Shown in pieces: positions 24,761-34,300 of a stretch of DNA of 64,000 nt. A program made the translations under genes and the position numbers. The first letter of the stretch is position 1. Each line of letters starts with the position of its first letter. Origin of the DNA: Thermomicrobiales bacterium (GTDB taxonomy: Bacteria; Chloroflexota; Chloroflexia; Thermomicrobiales; UBA6265); assembly GCA_019637585.1 (NCBI GenBank), contig JAHBVL010000012.1, positions 1 through 64,000 of the forward strand. Direction: 5' to 3'. The notes beneath the pieces were generated by a model. The model ran no database searches, was not told the origin of the DNA, and worked only from the letters and a program-made list of their open reading frames with translations.

Positions 24761-25993
24761 TCACTCCACAGCTGGGTGCGCCGGCCGGACAGCGAATCCG
24801 GCGGGCGAACGTTCGTTCAATGCGTGCAATGTCTGTTTTGCATGATTCCTGCTGTCGGAACCAGTGTAATAGGCCGGTACATGTTTCGGTCTGCGCTCCA
24901 GGGCTTCAGCGTCGTGCAACACCGCGTCTGCAGTTTGAACGCGCAACGGCGCGGTCGTGTATCGGATGTAGAGCTCTTGTTCGAGCCAGAGCCCGAATCC
25001 CCGCGCCGTGAGAAAGGTCTCGAGCTCCGAGTTGTACCCCCGAACGGCCAGATACATCTCTCCATCATGCGGACCCAGCCGCCGGCTGGTCATCAACGCG
25101 TCGATCATCGATGCCGCGTCCCGGGCGCGCCCCGGGGCGTAGATCACGTCGAGAACCTGACGCCGGCGGGCTGATTCACTCCGCACGTATACCACCGGTC
25201 CTTCGGACCCCTCATGAATCCAGGCCCGTACGGCGCCGGTTTCCTCCGACCGTCCTTCCGCCAGTTCCCAACGATGACTGGTGTATGCCTCTATATTCAC
25301 CACCTCGCGTGGCACCGAATGGTTGTACAGCTGGTGGACGGCCCAGGTATCGGTCCGCTCCTGCTCCCGGAACCGCAGATCAGAAGGCTGTGCCCTGAAA
25401 CCCGCTGTCGAATAGACCCGTTCTCTGGCATACGGCGCATATCCTGCCCGCCGCAGTGAATCTCCGACCGGCGAATCGACCGGCGCTCTGGCATAGAGCC
25501 TTTTCACACCTGCCGCTCCCGCAAATCGCGTGCCCTCTTCCAGAAGCGGCGCCCAGATCGGCTGTGGATCGTCCGAAACGTTCACCAGTCCAATGGTCCA
25601 CAGATGCCACCGCAGATCGGGCATGCACGGACGGAACTCGCTGTATCCGAGGAGATGACCCTGCGCCTCGGCGAGCAGCACAACCGGCTTTCGTTCGCCA
25701 CGCGCGGTGACCACCTGAGCGACACGCCCCAGGGGATTCCGGTTGGCCAGCATCGACTCGGGCTGATTCAGGCGGTAGGTCAGATCGACGGAGCGAATGT
25801 TCAGCAGATCGCGCAGACCAGCCTGGCGAATCGACAGCTCCCGAAAAGGAATCGATCGCGCCGGGGTTTCGTCATCGCCGGAGGCGGTGGGCAGCTCGAA
25901 AAGGGGATTGCCAGGACCATCGTACTGCCCGAGGTGCGCTGCACCTCGATCGTTTCCACGAGCTCCTGGTTCAACACGAAGCACGTTCACCAT
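24761..25993 (-). CDS. GNAT-like protein of unknown substrate
   Basis: A 410-residue protein. The middle and C-terminal parts show acetyltransferase-like strand-helix order, for example VKRLYARAPVDSPVGDSLRRAG and a later FLTARGFGLWLEQELYIRY. There may be two GNAT-like modules. No firm acetyl-CoA loop is visible, so activity is uncertain. It sits six bases upstream of the Ycf45-like gene and likely shares its transcript. Confidence 0.5.
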   Translation of the reverse strand: MVNVLRVEPGARGNDRGAAHLGQYDGPGNPLFELPTASGDDETPARSIPFRELSIRQAGLRDLLNIRSVDLTYRLNQPESMLANRNPLGRVAQVVTARGERKPVVLLAEAQGHLLGYSEFRPCMPDLRWHLWTIGLVNVSDDPQPIWAPLLEEGTRFAGAAGVKRLYARAPVDSPVGDSLRRAGYAPYARERVYSTAGFRAQPSDLRFREQERTDTWAVHQLYNHSVPREVVNIEAYTSHRWELAEGRSEETGAVRAWIHEGSEGPVVYVRSESARRRQVLDVIYAPGRARDAASMIDALMTSRRLGPHDGEMYLAVRGYNSELETFLTARGFGLWLEQELYIRYTTAPLRVQTADAVLHDAEALERRPKHVPAYYTGSDSRNHAKQTLHALNERSPAGFAVRPAHPAVE

Positions 25994-26050
25994 TATCGCA
26001 AGTGTAGCGGTCCGAAGGCCTGGCGAAAAGAGCCAGCGATGAGGTTCGGA

Positions 26051-26662
26051 TCACAGAACCCGGCGGCCGCTCAGGGCGCGCCCTAGCGTCACCTCGTCCG
26101 CGTACTCGAGATCGCCCCCGGCCGGCAGACCGGTGGCCGGTCGCGAAACAGTCACGCCCAAGGGCACGAGCAACCGGTGCAGATAGGTCGCGGTGGCGTC
26201 GCCGGGGATATCGAGGTTGGTGGCCAGAATCACCTCGTTCGGCTTTTCCTCTTTGACTCGCTCGATCAGCTCGGCAATCTTCAGACGGCCTGGTCCGATG
26301 CCATCGATCGGAGAAATCGCGCCGTGCAGCACGTGGTAGCGACCCCGGAACTGGCCAGTTCGATCGAGCGCCTGCACATCGAGCGGCTCTTCGACGACAC
26401 AAATCGCGGCTTCGCGCGTAGGGTCAGAGCAGACCGGGCAGGGGTTCTGTTCGCTGAAATTGAAGCAAACCGAGCACAGCACGATGCGATCCTTCACATC
26501 CAGGATCGCCTCAGCCAGCTGAGCGGCATTCTGTCGAGAGTCGCGGAGAATGTGATAGGCCAGTCGCGTCGCGGTTTTTGGCCCGATACCGGGCAGTTTA
26601 GAGAGCTCCTCGACCAGATTGGCGACGGGGCGGGCAGTCACGCCAGGGCGGGCAGAAGACAC
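26051..26662 (-). CDS. recR: Recombination protein RecR
   Basis: A 203-residue RecR. The helix-hairpin-helix LSKLPGIGPKTATRLA, a Cys4 zinc site (CSVC and CPVC) and a Toprim domain beginning ICVVEEPLDVQALD are in the family order. It works with RecO in gap repair. The GTG at 26662 has AAAGGA seven bases upstream and gives the usual length; a TACTAT -10 lies further upstream. The earlier GTG at 26716 would add an unusual leader. Confidence 0.94.
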   Translation of the reverse strand: MSSARPGVTARPVANLVEELSKLPGIGPKTATRLAYHILRDSRQNAAQLAEAILDVKDRIVLCSVCFNFSEQNPCPVCSDPTREAAICVVEEPLDVQALDRTGQFRGRYHVLHGAISPIDGIGPGRLKIAELIERVKEEKPNEVILATNLDIPGDATATYLHRLLVPLGVTVSRPATGLPAGGDLEYADEVTLGRALSGRRVL

Positions 26663-26789
26663 GGGAGTCCTTTCAATCGGAGCAACGAGCTCGATCGCCT
26701 CGATAGTACACCCCACTCAAACACAACGCTCGACTATTCCGCGAAAGTGCGCTTTCCACGCTGCAGATGCCGCATCCGGCGCTGCCGCT

Positions 26790-26940
26790 GGGTGTCATCT
26801 GCAGTTCCGCGAGATCCGCCCGGCCGTAAACGGGCCGGGCTCACAGTGCGAAGGTCTTTCAGACCTAAGCCCCAGCCCCGCGGGGGCTTCGCACCGTGAG
26901 CGGCGCCGTTCACGGCGCTGCGGTCGCGTGGACGGCACGA
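26790..26940. repeat. Dispersed palindromic repeat, copy A
   Basis: About 150 bases beginning CAGTTCCGCGAGA are closely related to 56297-56430 in the same orientation. Both contain a hairpin of the type CCCGGCCGTAAACGG.CCGGG, a GGGCTCACAGTGCGAAGGTC block and a GGCGCCG...CGGCGC hairpin. The stretch between ftsK and recR holds no protein gene that I can support. Confidence 0.8.
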
Positions 26941-27002
26941 TCCGTGCCTCTCACAACCTGTTGCGTTCACGCGAATGGAGGGCTTTCGTCGCGGGTGATG
27001 AA

Positions 27003-29228
27003 CTAGAAATCGTCGGTGATGATCGGCCGGCCCTTGATGCCATCCGCCGGACCGATGATGCCGTCTGCTTCCATCTGCTCGATGAGCCGCGCGGCACGGT
27101 TGTAGCCAATCCGGAGGCGGCGCTGCAGCATCGACGCCGATGCCACACCCTGACTTCGCACGACTTCGAGCGCTTTTTCCATCAGAGGATCTTCTTCACC
27201 GTCGAGGTCGTCATCCCCGCCGGCCGATGAGGGCAGGTTCAGCCATTCTTCGGCGTATTTCGGCAGGGGAGCGACCGAGTGCCAGTGCTGCACCAGATAG
27301 TGGACATCGTTGTCCTCGATAAACGCTCCCTGAATTCTCGCCGGCTTGGCCGCGTCGGGAGGCAGGAAGAGCATGTCGCCGCGTCCCAGGAGACGTTCGG
27401 CTCCGGGCATGTCCAAAATGACGCGGCTGTCGGTCTGCGATGACACCGCAAAGGCAATGCGGGTTGGGACGTTGGCTTTGATCACGCCGGTCACCACGTC
27501 CACTGATGGCCGCTGGGTCGCCAGGATCAGGTGAATACCCGCAGCACGCCCCATCTGGGCAATACGCTGCAGCAGCGCCTCGACATCCATCGGCGACGTC
27601 AGCATCAGGTCGGCGAGCTCGTCGATGATCACGACGAGATAGGGCACCTTCTCGGCTTTTGGCTCGTCCTCGACCTTCAATCGGTAGCCGTCGAGATTGC
27701 GCACGCCATTCTTGCTGAAGAGGTCGTAGCGGCGCTGCATTTCCTGCACCACCAGCCGCAAAGCGCCAACCACCTTGTCCATTTCGGTGATCACGGGGCA
27801 CTGGAGATGCGGGACGCCGTTGTAGCCGGTCAGCTCGACCATCTTGGGGTCGATCATCAGCAATTTCAGCTCGGCCGGCGTCCGCGTCAGCATGAATGTG
27901 GAGATGATCGTGTTGATACAGACGCTCTTGCCCGCCCCCGTTGCTCCGGCGATGAGCACGTGCGGCATCTTGGCGATATCGTGGACCACATGCTTGCCGT
28001 TGACGTCGCGGCCAAGCGGAATGGGCAACTTGAACTTGTTTCGCTGGAACGCCGGCGACTCGAGCATTTCCCGCAGTCCCACTGTGGCGACCTGCTCGTT
28101 GGGAATCTCGATACCGACCCGGGCCATGCCTGGAACGGGCGCTTCGATGCGGATACTCGGCGCCGCCATAGCCAGGGCGAGATCGTTCTGCAGTTCAGTG
28201 ATGCGGCGAACTTTGACTCCACTGCCCGGTTCGAGGGTGTACTGGGTCACGGTCGGGCCGGGATTGATTTCCCGGACATGCGCGTCGACCTTGAAGCTGA
28301 TCAGCGTCTCCTCGATCAACCGCGCTTTGGCCTCCAGATCGGCGGTGTCGGGTTCGACGCCTTCGTAGTACTGAAGCTTCGTCAGATTGGGCAGGGGCAT
28401 CTTTTCCGCCGATTTGGTCGACGTCACAGCAGCGGAAGATTTTTTCTTGTCGGCGGCAGTCTCCACTGTTTTGGGCATGTTGATGACAGGTGGCAGCGCC
28501 ATCTGCGTCACCTGAGCCATTTCTTCCCTGCTCACCGGCGGAGGCGGTGTGGTGAAATCGATCTCCTTGCGCGGAGGCTTGCGCTTCGGTTCGGCAACGA
28601 CCGGCGCAACTGGGGTGCGATTGGCTCCGGTGATGTCGGAGATTTCGTGCACCAGCTTCCATGGAGTCATGCGGCTCAGCAGAAAGATGCCAGCGAAACC
28701 CAGCGCGAGAAAGGCCATGGCCGCCGGAATCTCACTCGTCCATCGATAGGCAAGTGAAACTGCGGCATGTCCGAGCTTGCCTCCTCCATCTTCGAGATCG
28801 GGTTCGGTCAACGCCAGAATGCCCAGGAGTGCGAAGAGGAGAATGGCTCCCCCGGCGATGTGCCACCAGAGGAGGAGTGGCTGGGTATTGCGCAGCACGC
28901 CCCGCAGACCGACGATGACCAACACCAGGGGAATGAGGAATGCACCCTTGCCGGCGAGCGTCTGCATGGCGCCCTGGAGCCAGGAAGCGATCGGCCCGCT
29001 CTCCCCCCCGGCAATGAGTAGCCACGCCGCCACAATACCCATGGCCAGCAACAACGCGCCGATCAGACGGCGACGGCGTTTCTCAGTTTCTCGCTGGGCA
29101 TGCAGCCAGATGGGAACCCGGTCCCGGATCGAGGTAAACCGGCTGGTAGGAGTCTCTGCCCGGCTGCGGGACCGGCTGGCCTGCTTGGTTTTTGGCTGGC
29201 TGGCCCGGACTCGGGTGCTGGTGGCCAT
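27003..29228 (-). CDS. ftsK: DNA translocase FtsK/SpoIIIE
   Basis: A 741-residue FtsK. Four membrane helices occupy about residues 55-190, then a basic linker, an alpha domain, the RecA-like motor (Walker A AGATGAGKSVCINT near 400, Walker B VVIIDELADLM near 500) and the C-terminal gamma winged helix that reads KOPS-type sequences. It pumps DNA at the closing septum for XerCD resolution. The ATG at 29228 has AGGAA upstream; the longer frame to 29378 reads through intergenic repeats. Confidence 0.95.
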   Translation of the reverse strand: MATSTRVRASQPKTKQASRSRSRAETPTSRFTSIRDRVPIWLHAQRETEKRRRRLIGALLLAMGIVAAWLLIAGGESGPIASWLQGAMQTLAGKGAFLIPLVLVIVGLRGVLRNTQPLLLWWHIAGGAILLFALLGILALTEPDLEDGGGKLGHAAVSLAYRWTSEIPAAMAFLALGFAGIFLLSRMTPWKLVHEISDITGANRTPVAPVVAEPKRKPPRKEIDFTTPPPPVSREEMAQVTQMALPPVINMPKTVETAADKKKSSAAVTSTKSAEKMPLPNLTKLQYYEGVEPDTADLEAKARLIEETLISFKVDAHVREINPGPTVTQYTLEPGSGVKVRRITELQNDLALAMAAPSIRIEAPVPGMARVGIEIPNEQVATVGLREMLESPAFQRNKFKLPIPLGRDVNGKHVVHDIAKMPHVLIAGATGAGKSVCINTIISTFMLTRTPAELKLLMIDPKMVELTGYNGVPHLQCPVITEMDKVVGALRLVVQEMQRRYDLFSKNGVRNLDGYRLKVEDEPKAEKVPYLVVIIDELADLMLTSPMDVEALLQRIAQMGRAAGIHLILATQRPSVDVVTGVIKANVPTRIAFAVSSQTDSRVILDMPGAERLLGRGDMLFLPPDAAKPARIQGAFIEDNDVHYLVQHWHSVAPLPKYAEEWLNLPSSAGGDDDLDGEEDPLMEKALEVVRSQGVASASMLQRRLRIGYNRAARLIEQMEADGIIGPADGIKGRPIITDDF

Positions 29229-29425
29229 TGCGGTTCCTGCGGTGGCGGGCAGTGCGAGTGCGCGTTCGTGACGCTCTGACGGACAGAGTGTACGTACAGA
29301 TAGTTTGGACAGTATACACGAGAGTTCGAAGTCCAGGGTCCGGAGTCCGAAGCTCGGCATACGGAAACCCGTTTCCATCTCCTATTTCCCATTTCCTATT
29401 TCCTATTTCCCTACACGCTCCTTCA

Positions 29426-29454
29426 TTGCACGAACAGAACATTTGTTCTATCAT
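29426..29454 (+). promoter_or_regulatory. SOS promoter with LexA (DinR-type) box
   Basis: A -35 TTGCAC (29426-29431) and -10 TATCAT (29449-29454) are 17 bases apart. The spacer carries AGAACATTTGTTCT (29436-29449), a palindrome of the GAAC-N4-GTTC type bound by Gram-positive LexA. A repressor there would block polymerase directly. The transcript would start near 29461, with GGAG at 29484-29487 before the imuB-like ATG at 29495. Confidence 0.82.
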
Positions 29455-29494
29455 CCTGTCAGATGCTGTTTCGATTGATTGCCGGAGCTCAGCA

Positions 29495-30682
29495 ATGGCT
29501 ATTGCCTGCATCCTGATTCCGCATTTTTCCCTGCGAATGACTCTGCTCGACCGCCCCGATCTCGACGGGTTGCCCCTGGTGCTGACCTCGCCACCCAATG
29601 CCCGCACCTGCGTTGTCGATTGCAGTCCGGAAGCCGCCCAACGAGGCGTACGACCGGGAATGCTCCTCCGCGAGGTCACTGCCCTTGTCCCGGAGGCGGT
29701 CTTCATCGAACCCAATCCCGTCCGGGAAGCGACGACCTTCGAGCGGATTCTGGCTGCACTGGAAACTGTCAGCCCATCGGTCGAACCGGAGGGCACCAGT
29801 CGCTGTTATGTCGATATCAGTGGTCTGGGAAGACACTACCCCTCCCCTCAGGCCGCTGCTCAACGATTGCTCGATCTCATCCCTTCGATTTTGCGACCGC
29901 GAGCGGGAATCGCTCCCGGGAAATTCACCGCTCTGGTCGCGGCACGTCAGGCGAAAGCCGGTGGTGTCCGCTTTGTGAGCGAAGAAGATGTACACACCTT
30001 TTTGAAAACCGTACCCGCTTCCTGGCTGCCGATCGAGCTCGACGTCGCGAGACGGCTGGAACGACTGGGGCTGATCACCCTCGGCGATCTGGCTTCGTTG
30101 CCCGCTACCGCAATGCAAGCGCGATTTGGTCCGCAGGGAAGGCATATCTGGAATCTGGCCAGTGGTATCGATGATGTCACCATCACGTCGCGCCCCCAGC
30201 AGGAATCGGTCACTGAAGCCCTCGATCTGCCCGCACCATCCAGCAGCCGGGAGATGTTGCTGATCGGTCTGCGCCAGCTGGTGCACAAAGCGTTCACCCG
30301 GCCGGAGCTGCGGTACCGGCACGTTCGGCAAGCCCGTTTGCAGGTGCTGATCGAAGACCATCGCTCCTGGGAGAAAGAGATGACGTTCGGCGAGCCTGCG
30401 GACCACTCCCGGGTGATCGAAATTCTGATGCACCGGTTGCAGGCGCTCGAACTGCCCGGCGCCGCCGAACGTCTGATCCTGACCCTGATCGGTCTGGTTT
30501 CAGAAATCACCAAACAGGAACGGCTTCCCACGTTCTATGCACGGAAACCGCCTTCTCTGGTGGCGGCAACCCGGCAACTGAAGCGGCGATATGGAAGATC
30601 GCCTTTGTATCACATTGTGGAGGTGGAACCATGGTCAAGAATCCCCGAACGCCGGCACGCCCTGATCAGCTACGACCCCTGA
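29495..30682 (+). CDS. imuB: ImuB-like Y-family polymerase homologue, probably non-catalytic
   Basis: A 395-residue Y-family protein. Motifs stand in polymerase order, but the catalytic acids are gone: the first motif reads CILIPHFSL where active enzymes have VDMD, and the second reads GTSRCYVDIS where they have SIDEAYLD, so both metal-binding Asp/Glu are lost. This is the pattern of ImuB, which links DnaE2 to the clamp. It has a GIAPGKFTALVAARQAKAG palm helix, an HhH region near 190-215 and a little-finger domain. It opens the SOS cassette imuB, DUF6504, dnaE2. Confidence 0.82.
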   Translation: MAIACILIPHFSLRMTLLDRPDLDGLPLVLTSPPNARTCVVDCSPEAAQRGVRPGMLLREVTALVPEAVFIEPNPVREATTFERILAALETVSPSVEPEGTSRCYVDISGLGRHYPSPQAAAQRLLDLIPSILRPRAGIAPGKFTALVAARQAKAGGVRFVSEEDVHTFLKTVPASWLPIELDVARRLERLGLITLGDLASLPATAMQARFGPQGRHIWNLASGIDDVTITSRPQQESVTEALDLPAPSSSREMLLIGLRQLVHKAFTRPELRYRHVRQARLQVLIEDHRSWEKEMTFGEPADHSRVIEILMHRLQALELPGAAERLILTLIGLVSEITKQERLPTFYARKPPSLVAATRQLKRRYGRSPLYHIVEVEPWSRIPERRHALISYDP

Positions 30683-30909
30683 ACCGGCCACTCCCGATTC
30701 GGGTGGAAACCGAGCAGCATCTGCCCGTGGCGCTCTCCAGTGCCAACCGGCAGCGACATGCCATCGTCGAGGTTCAGGACACCTGGAACGTCGACGATGA
30801 ATGGTGGCGCGAACCGATCCACCGTCGCTACTACCGGGTCCAGCTGGACAACGGCTCGCTCCACACAATCTACGCCGATGCCGGCGCCTGGCACGAGCAG
30901 CGATATTAA
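30631..30909 (+). CDS. DUF6504-family protein
   Basis: A 92-residue protein ending in the conserved block WWREPIHRRYYRVQLDNGS followed by a Trp and His near the end. This family occurs beside imuB and dnaE2 genes. Its role is unknown; it may be a further mutasome part. GGAGG lies about seven bases upstream of the ATG. It overlaps imuB by 52 bases in a different frame. Confidence 0.72.
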   Translation: MVKNPRTPARPDQLRPLNRPLPIRVETEQHLPVALSSANRQRHAIVEVQDTWNVDDEWWREPIHRRYYRVQLDNGSLHTIYADAGAWHEQRY

Positions 30910-30937
30910 GGAGGCACTGGGCACTGGGGAAAAGTAT

Positions 30938-31138
30938 GAGAACCCTCTCCCGCGGTCGGGAGAGGGCAGGGTGAGGGATATCCCCGCGCTGTGGATGAGC
31001 GAATTGAGAACCCTCTCCCGCGGTCGGGAGAGGGCAGGGTGAGGGATATATCCCCGCAGTGGATGAGCGGATTGAGAACCCTCTCCCGCGGTCGGGAGAG
31101 GGCAGGGTGAGGGATATCCCCGCAGTGGATGAGCGGGT
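30938..31138 (+). repeat. Tandem 68-base repeat, three copies, each with a strong hairpin
   Basis: Units start at 30938, 31006 and 31074, so the period is exactly 68. Each holds CCCTCTCCCG-CGGT-CGGGAGAGGG, a perfect 10-base stem. A related inverted copy of the hairpin lies at about 31206-31230. The array fills the gap between the DUF6504 gene and dnaE2; the rest of the gap (31139-31312) shows only short CTTGCCG word repeats. No gene is present. Confidence 0.92.
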
Positions 31139-31312
31139 AGGGTGCTGAACGCACTGTAGTCAGCCGAGGAGGAAGTGGCGACCGCGGAAAATCCCTCACC
31201 CCCGGCCCCTCTCCCGACCGCGGGAGAGGGGAGTTAGGTTCCCGCCTTTGCCTTTGGGCTTTCTTCTGGCCGTCTTGCCGTCTTGCCGACTTGCCGACTT
31301 TCCGTCTCGCCC

Positions 31313-34300
31313 ATGTACACCGAACTCCACGCCCATACCGCCTTTTCCCTCCTCGACGGCGCATCGCTGCCTGAGGAGATGGCTGACCGCGCCGTCGAGC
31401 TCGGCTACTCCGCGATGGCGATCACCGATCACGATGGGCTTTATGGGTCCATGGAATTTGCCCAGAAGGCCGCCGCCGCCGGTCTTTTCCCGATTACCGG
31501 CGCTGAATTGACCCTCACCGATGAGTCGCACATCACATTGCTCGCATCATCCAAAGAGGGATATGCCAATCTCTCCAAGCTGATCACCGAAGCGCATCGC
31601 CTCCCCCCGGAAGCTATTCGTCCCAGTCGCTTCCTGCACCGTGATCCGGAGTTGGGTATCGATCTCTCGATGCAGGGGATCGGCAAAACCCCTCCCCAGT
31701 ACCATCCTGACGATCGTGTGCCCCGTCTCGATCCCACATTGCTGGCATCCCATGCTGAAGGGTTGATTCTGCTCACCGGCTGCCGGCAGGGAAAGGTTTC
31801 ACAGTTGGTCGATCAGGGACGTATAAGCGAAGCGGCCGAATTGCTGCGCACCTACCGGGAGTGGCTCGGTCCGGAGAATGTCTTCGTCGAGCTTCAGCAC
31901 AATCTGGTCTATGGCGATACCCAGCGGGTGCGAAAACTGGTCGCACTGGCCAACGAAACGGGGCTGGGCTACGTCGCCACCGGCAACGTCCACTACCATG
32001 TCCAGGATCGGCACCGGCTGCAGGATGTCCTGGTCGCGATCAAACACCGCACCACGCTCGACAATTCCCACCAGCTCCGGCGGCCAAACGCCGAGTTCTA
32101 CCTCCGCTCTCCCCAGGAAATGACCAGCCATTTTGCCGATCTCCCATTGTCGTTGACGACAACACTGGAAATCGCCGAGCGCTGCCGGGATTTCAATCTT
32201 GCCGAGGATCTGAAGTACGTCTTCCCCGACTACGACACCCAAACCGGAGAAACTCCAGATGAGATGCTCGAACGCGTCTGTAAGGAGGCTTTCGCCGAAC
32301 GGTACAAAGCCAGCTACAAAAAACTACCCGAGGCTCAACAACGGCTGGACGAAGAGCTCGAGATCATCGCGCACCACAACCTCTCCGGGTTCTTCCTGCT
32401 CTATCGCGATCTCCTCCTGCTGGGTGGCGAGATCGCCGACGAGGTGCGCGGTCGCAGCAGCGCCCGGGCCGCCGCAAAACTCCCGCCTGGGCGGGGCCGG
32501 GGATCATCGGTCAGCTCGATCGTCTGCTACCTGATCGGTCTCTCCCATATTGATCCTGTCAAGCACGATCTCTTCTTCGGTCGCTTCATGAACAAGGAGC
32601 TCCACTCGATTCCCGATATCGACCTCGATTTTCCTCGCGAAATCCGGGAGCGGTTGATCGAGAGAGTTTACGAACGATACGGTCATGACCACGTAGGACT
32701 AGTCTGCGCGTTCTCTACCTACCGGCTGCGCAGCGCGGTGCGCGATGTCGGTAAAGCGCTCGGACTCCCCCTCCCCGAGCTCGACAAGATCGCGAAGCTG
32801 AGCGAACCCCACTCTTCGAAAGAGCTCGGCAATGAGCTGGCTCGCGTTCCCGGTTACGCCCAGCGCAAGCATTCCCCTCCCTGGTGTTATCTGATCGAAC
32901 TGGCCGAGCAGCTGAGTCATTTCCCTCGCCACATCACCCAGCACGTCGGCGGCATGATCATCTCATCCGAGCCGCTGAGCAATCTTGTGCCGATCCAGCC
33001 TGCCGCCATGCAGGGCCGGTTCCTCTGCCAGTGGGATAAAGACTCCGTCGAGGATTTGCGTGCCGTGAAGATCGATTTCCTCGCTCTCGGCATGCTTTCA
33101 CTCGTGGAGGAATGTCTCGAGCTGATCGTCCAGCAAGGCAAGGAGCCGATCGATCTGAGCCAAATCGATTTCGATGCTCCCGAGATTTACGACATGATTC
33201 AGCGCGGCGACACGATCGGCGTGTTTCAGATCGAAAGCCGGGCTCAAATTCAGATGCTGCCGCGCACCGGTCCGCGCACCCTGGATGATCTGGTCGTGCA
33301 GGTGGCAATCGTCCGGCCCGGACCGATCATCGGCGGCGCCGTCAAACCCTATGTCGCCCAGCGACGGCAGCAGCGGCAGTTCGAGCGCACCAGCTTTCTG
33401 CCGATCGAGCCGCATTACGATCATGATTCACTGATCCCTGTGCTGCAGGAGACGCATGGCGTTGTCCTCTATCAGGAACAAGTCATTCAGGTGGCAATGG
33501 AGCTGGCCGGCTTCACCGCCGGGCAAGCCGATCAACTCCGCCGCTCGATGACCCGCAAGCGTTCCCGCGAGGCGATGATCGCAATGTGGGATGAGTTTCG
33601 TGAGGGCGCGGCCGAGCGAGGAGTATCCAGGGAGATTGCCCGCACTGTCTTCAAGAAGCTGCTCGGTTTTGCAGCATATGGGTTCCCCAAGGCTCACGCG
33701 GTTGCGTTTGCGGTGTTGGCGTATCAATCATGCTGGCTGAAGTACTACCACCCCGCAGAATTCACCTGCGCCTTGTTGAACAACCAGCCGATGGGCTTCT
33801 ACCCTCCTCATGTGCTCACCAACGACGCCAAGCGGCACGGACTGCGCGTTTTCAGACCTGACATCAATCTGAGCGAGTTGCGCTGCTCAGTCGAAGAAGG
33901 CAATGCCATTCGTATCGGACTTGGGTATGTTCAGGGAATGGGTACAGAAACCGCCCGGAGCATCGTGATCGAGCGACGGAGCAATGGCGACTACCAATCC
34001 CTGGCCGACTTTCTGAGACGAGTTCCGCTCGCCACCGAAGCGGTCGAAAACCTGGTGATGGTTGGCGCGTTCGACGGGTTCGGCGTCGGACGCCGGGAAG
34101 CCCTCTGGCAGATCGGGTTGTTCATTCCGTCAAAACGGGTGGGAACACCGAAAACGGACAAAGGCCGCCAGCTGGCGCTGGCTCTGCCGATCGAGCAGGA
34201 CCAGGTCGCATTGAAACCCTTCAATTCATGGGACAGGATGGCAGCCGACTACGAAATCATCGGACTCTCGCCCCACTATCATCCACTCGGTCTCCTGCGC

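Noticed and set aside
24807-24818. GAAC-GTTC-GTTC, a match to the LexA box pattern
   Set aside because: It lies inside the coding end of the GNAT-like gene, far from any start codon, and has no promoter around it.
23249-25174. A 641-codon plus-strand frame
   Set aside because: It is antisense to the Ycf45-like and GNAT-like genes and shows no domain.
29192-29494. Extended N-terminus of the imuB-like frame
   Set aside because: It would translate the ftsK start region, simple repeats and the SOS promoter itself.
30938-31138. Tandem repeats considered as a CRISPR array
   Set aside because: Whole 68-base units are repeated with no unique spacers, and no cas genes are present.
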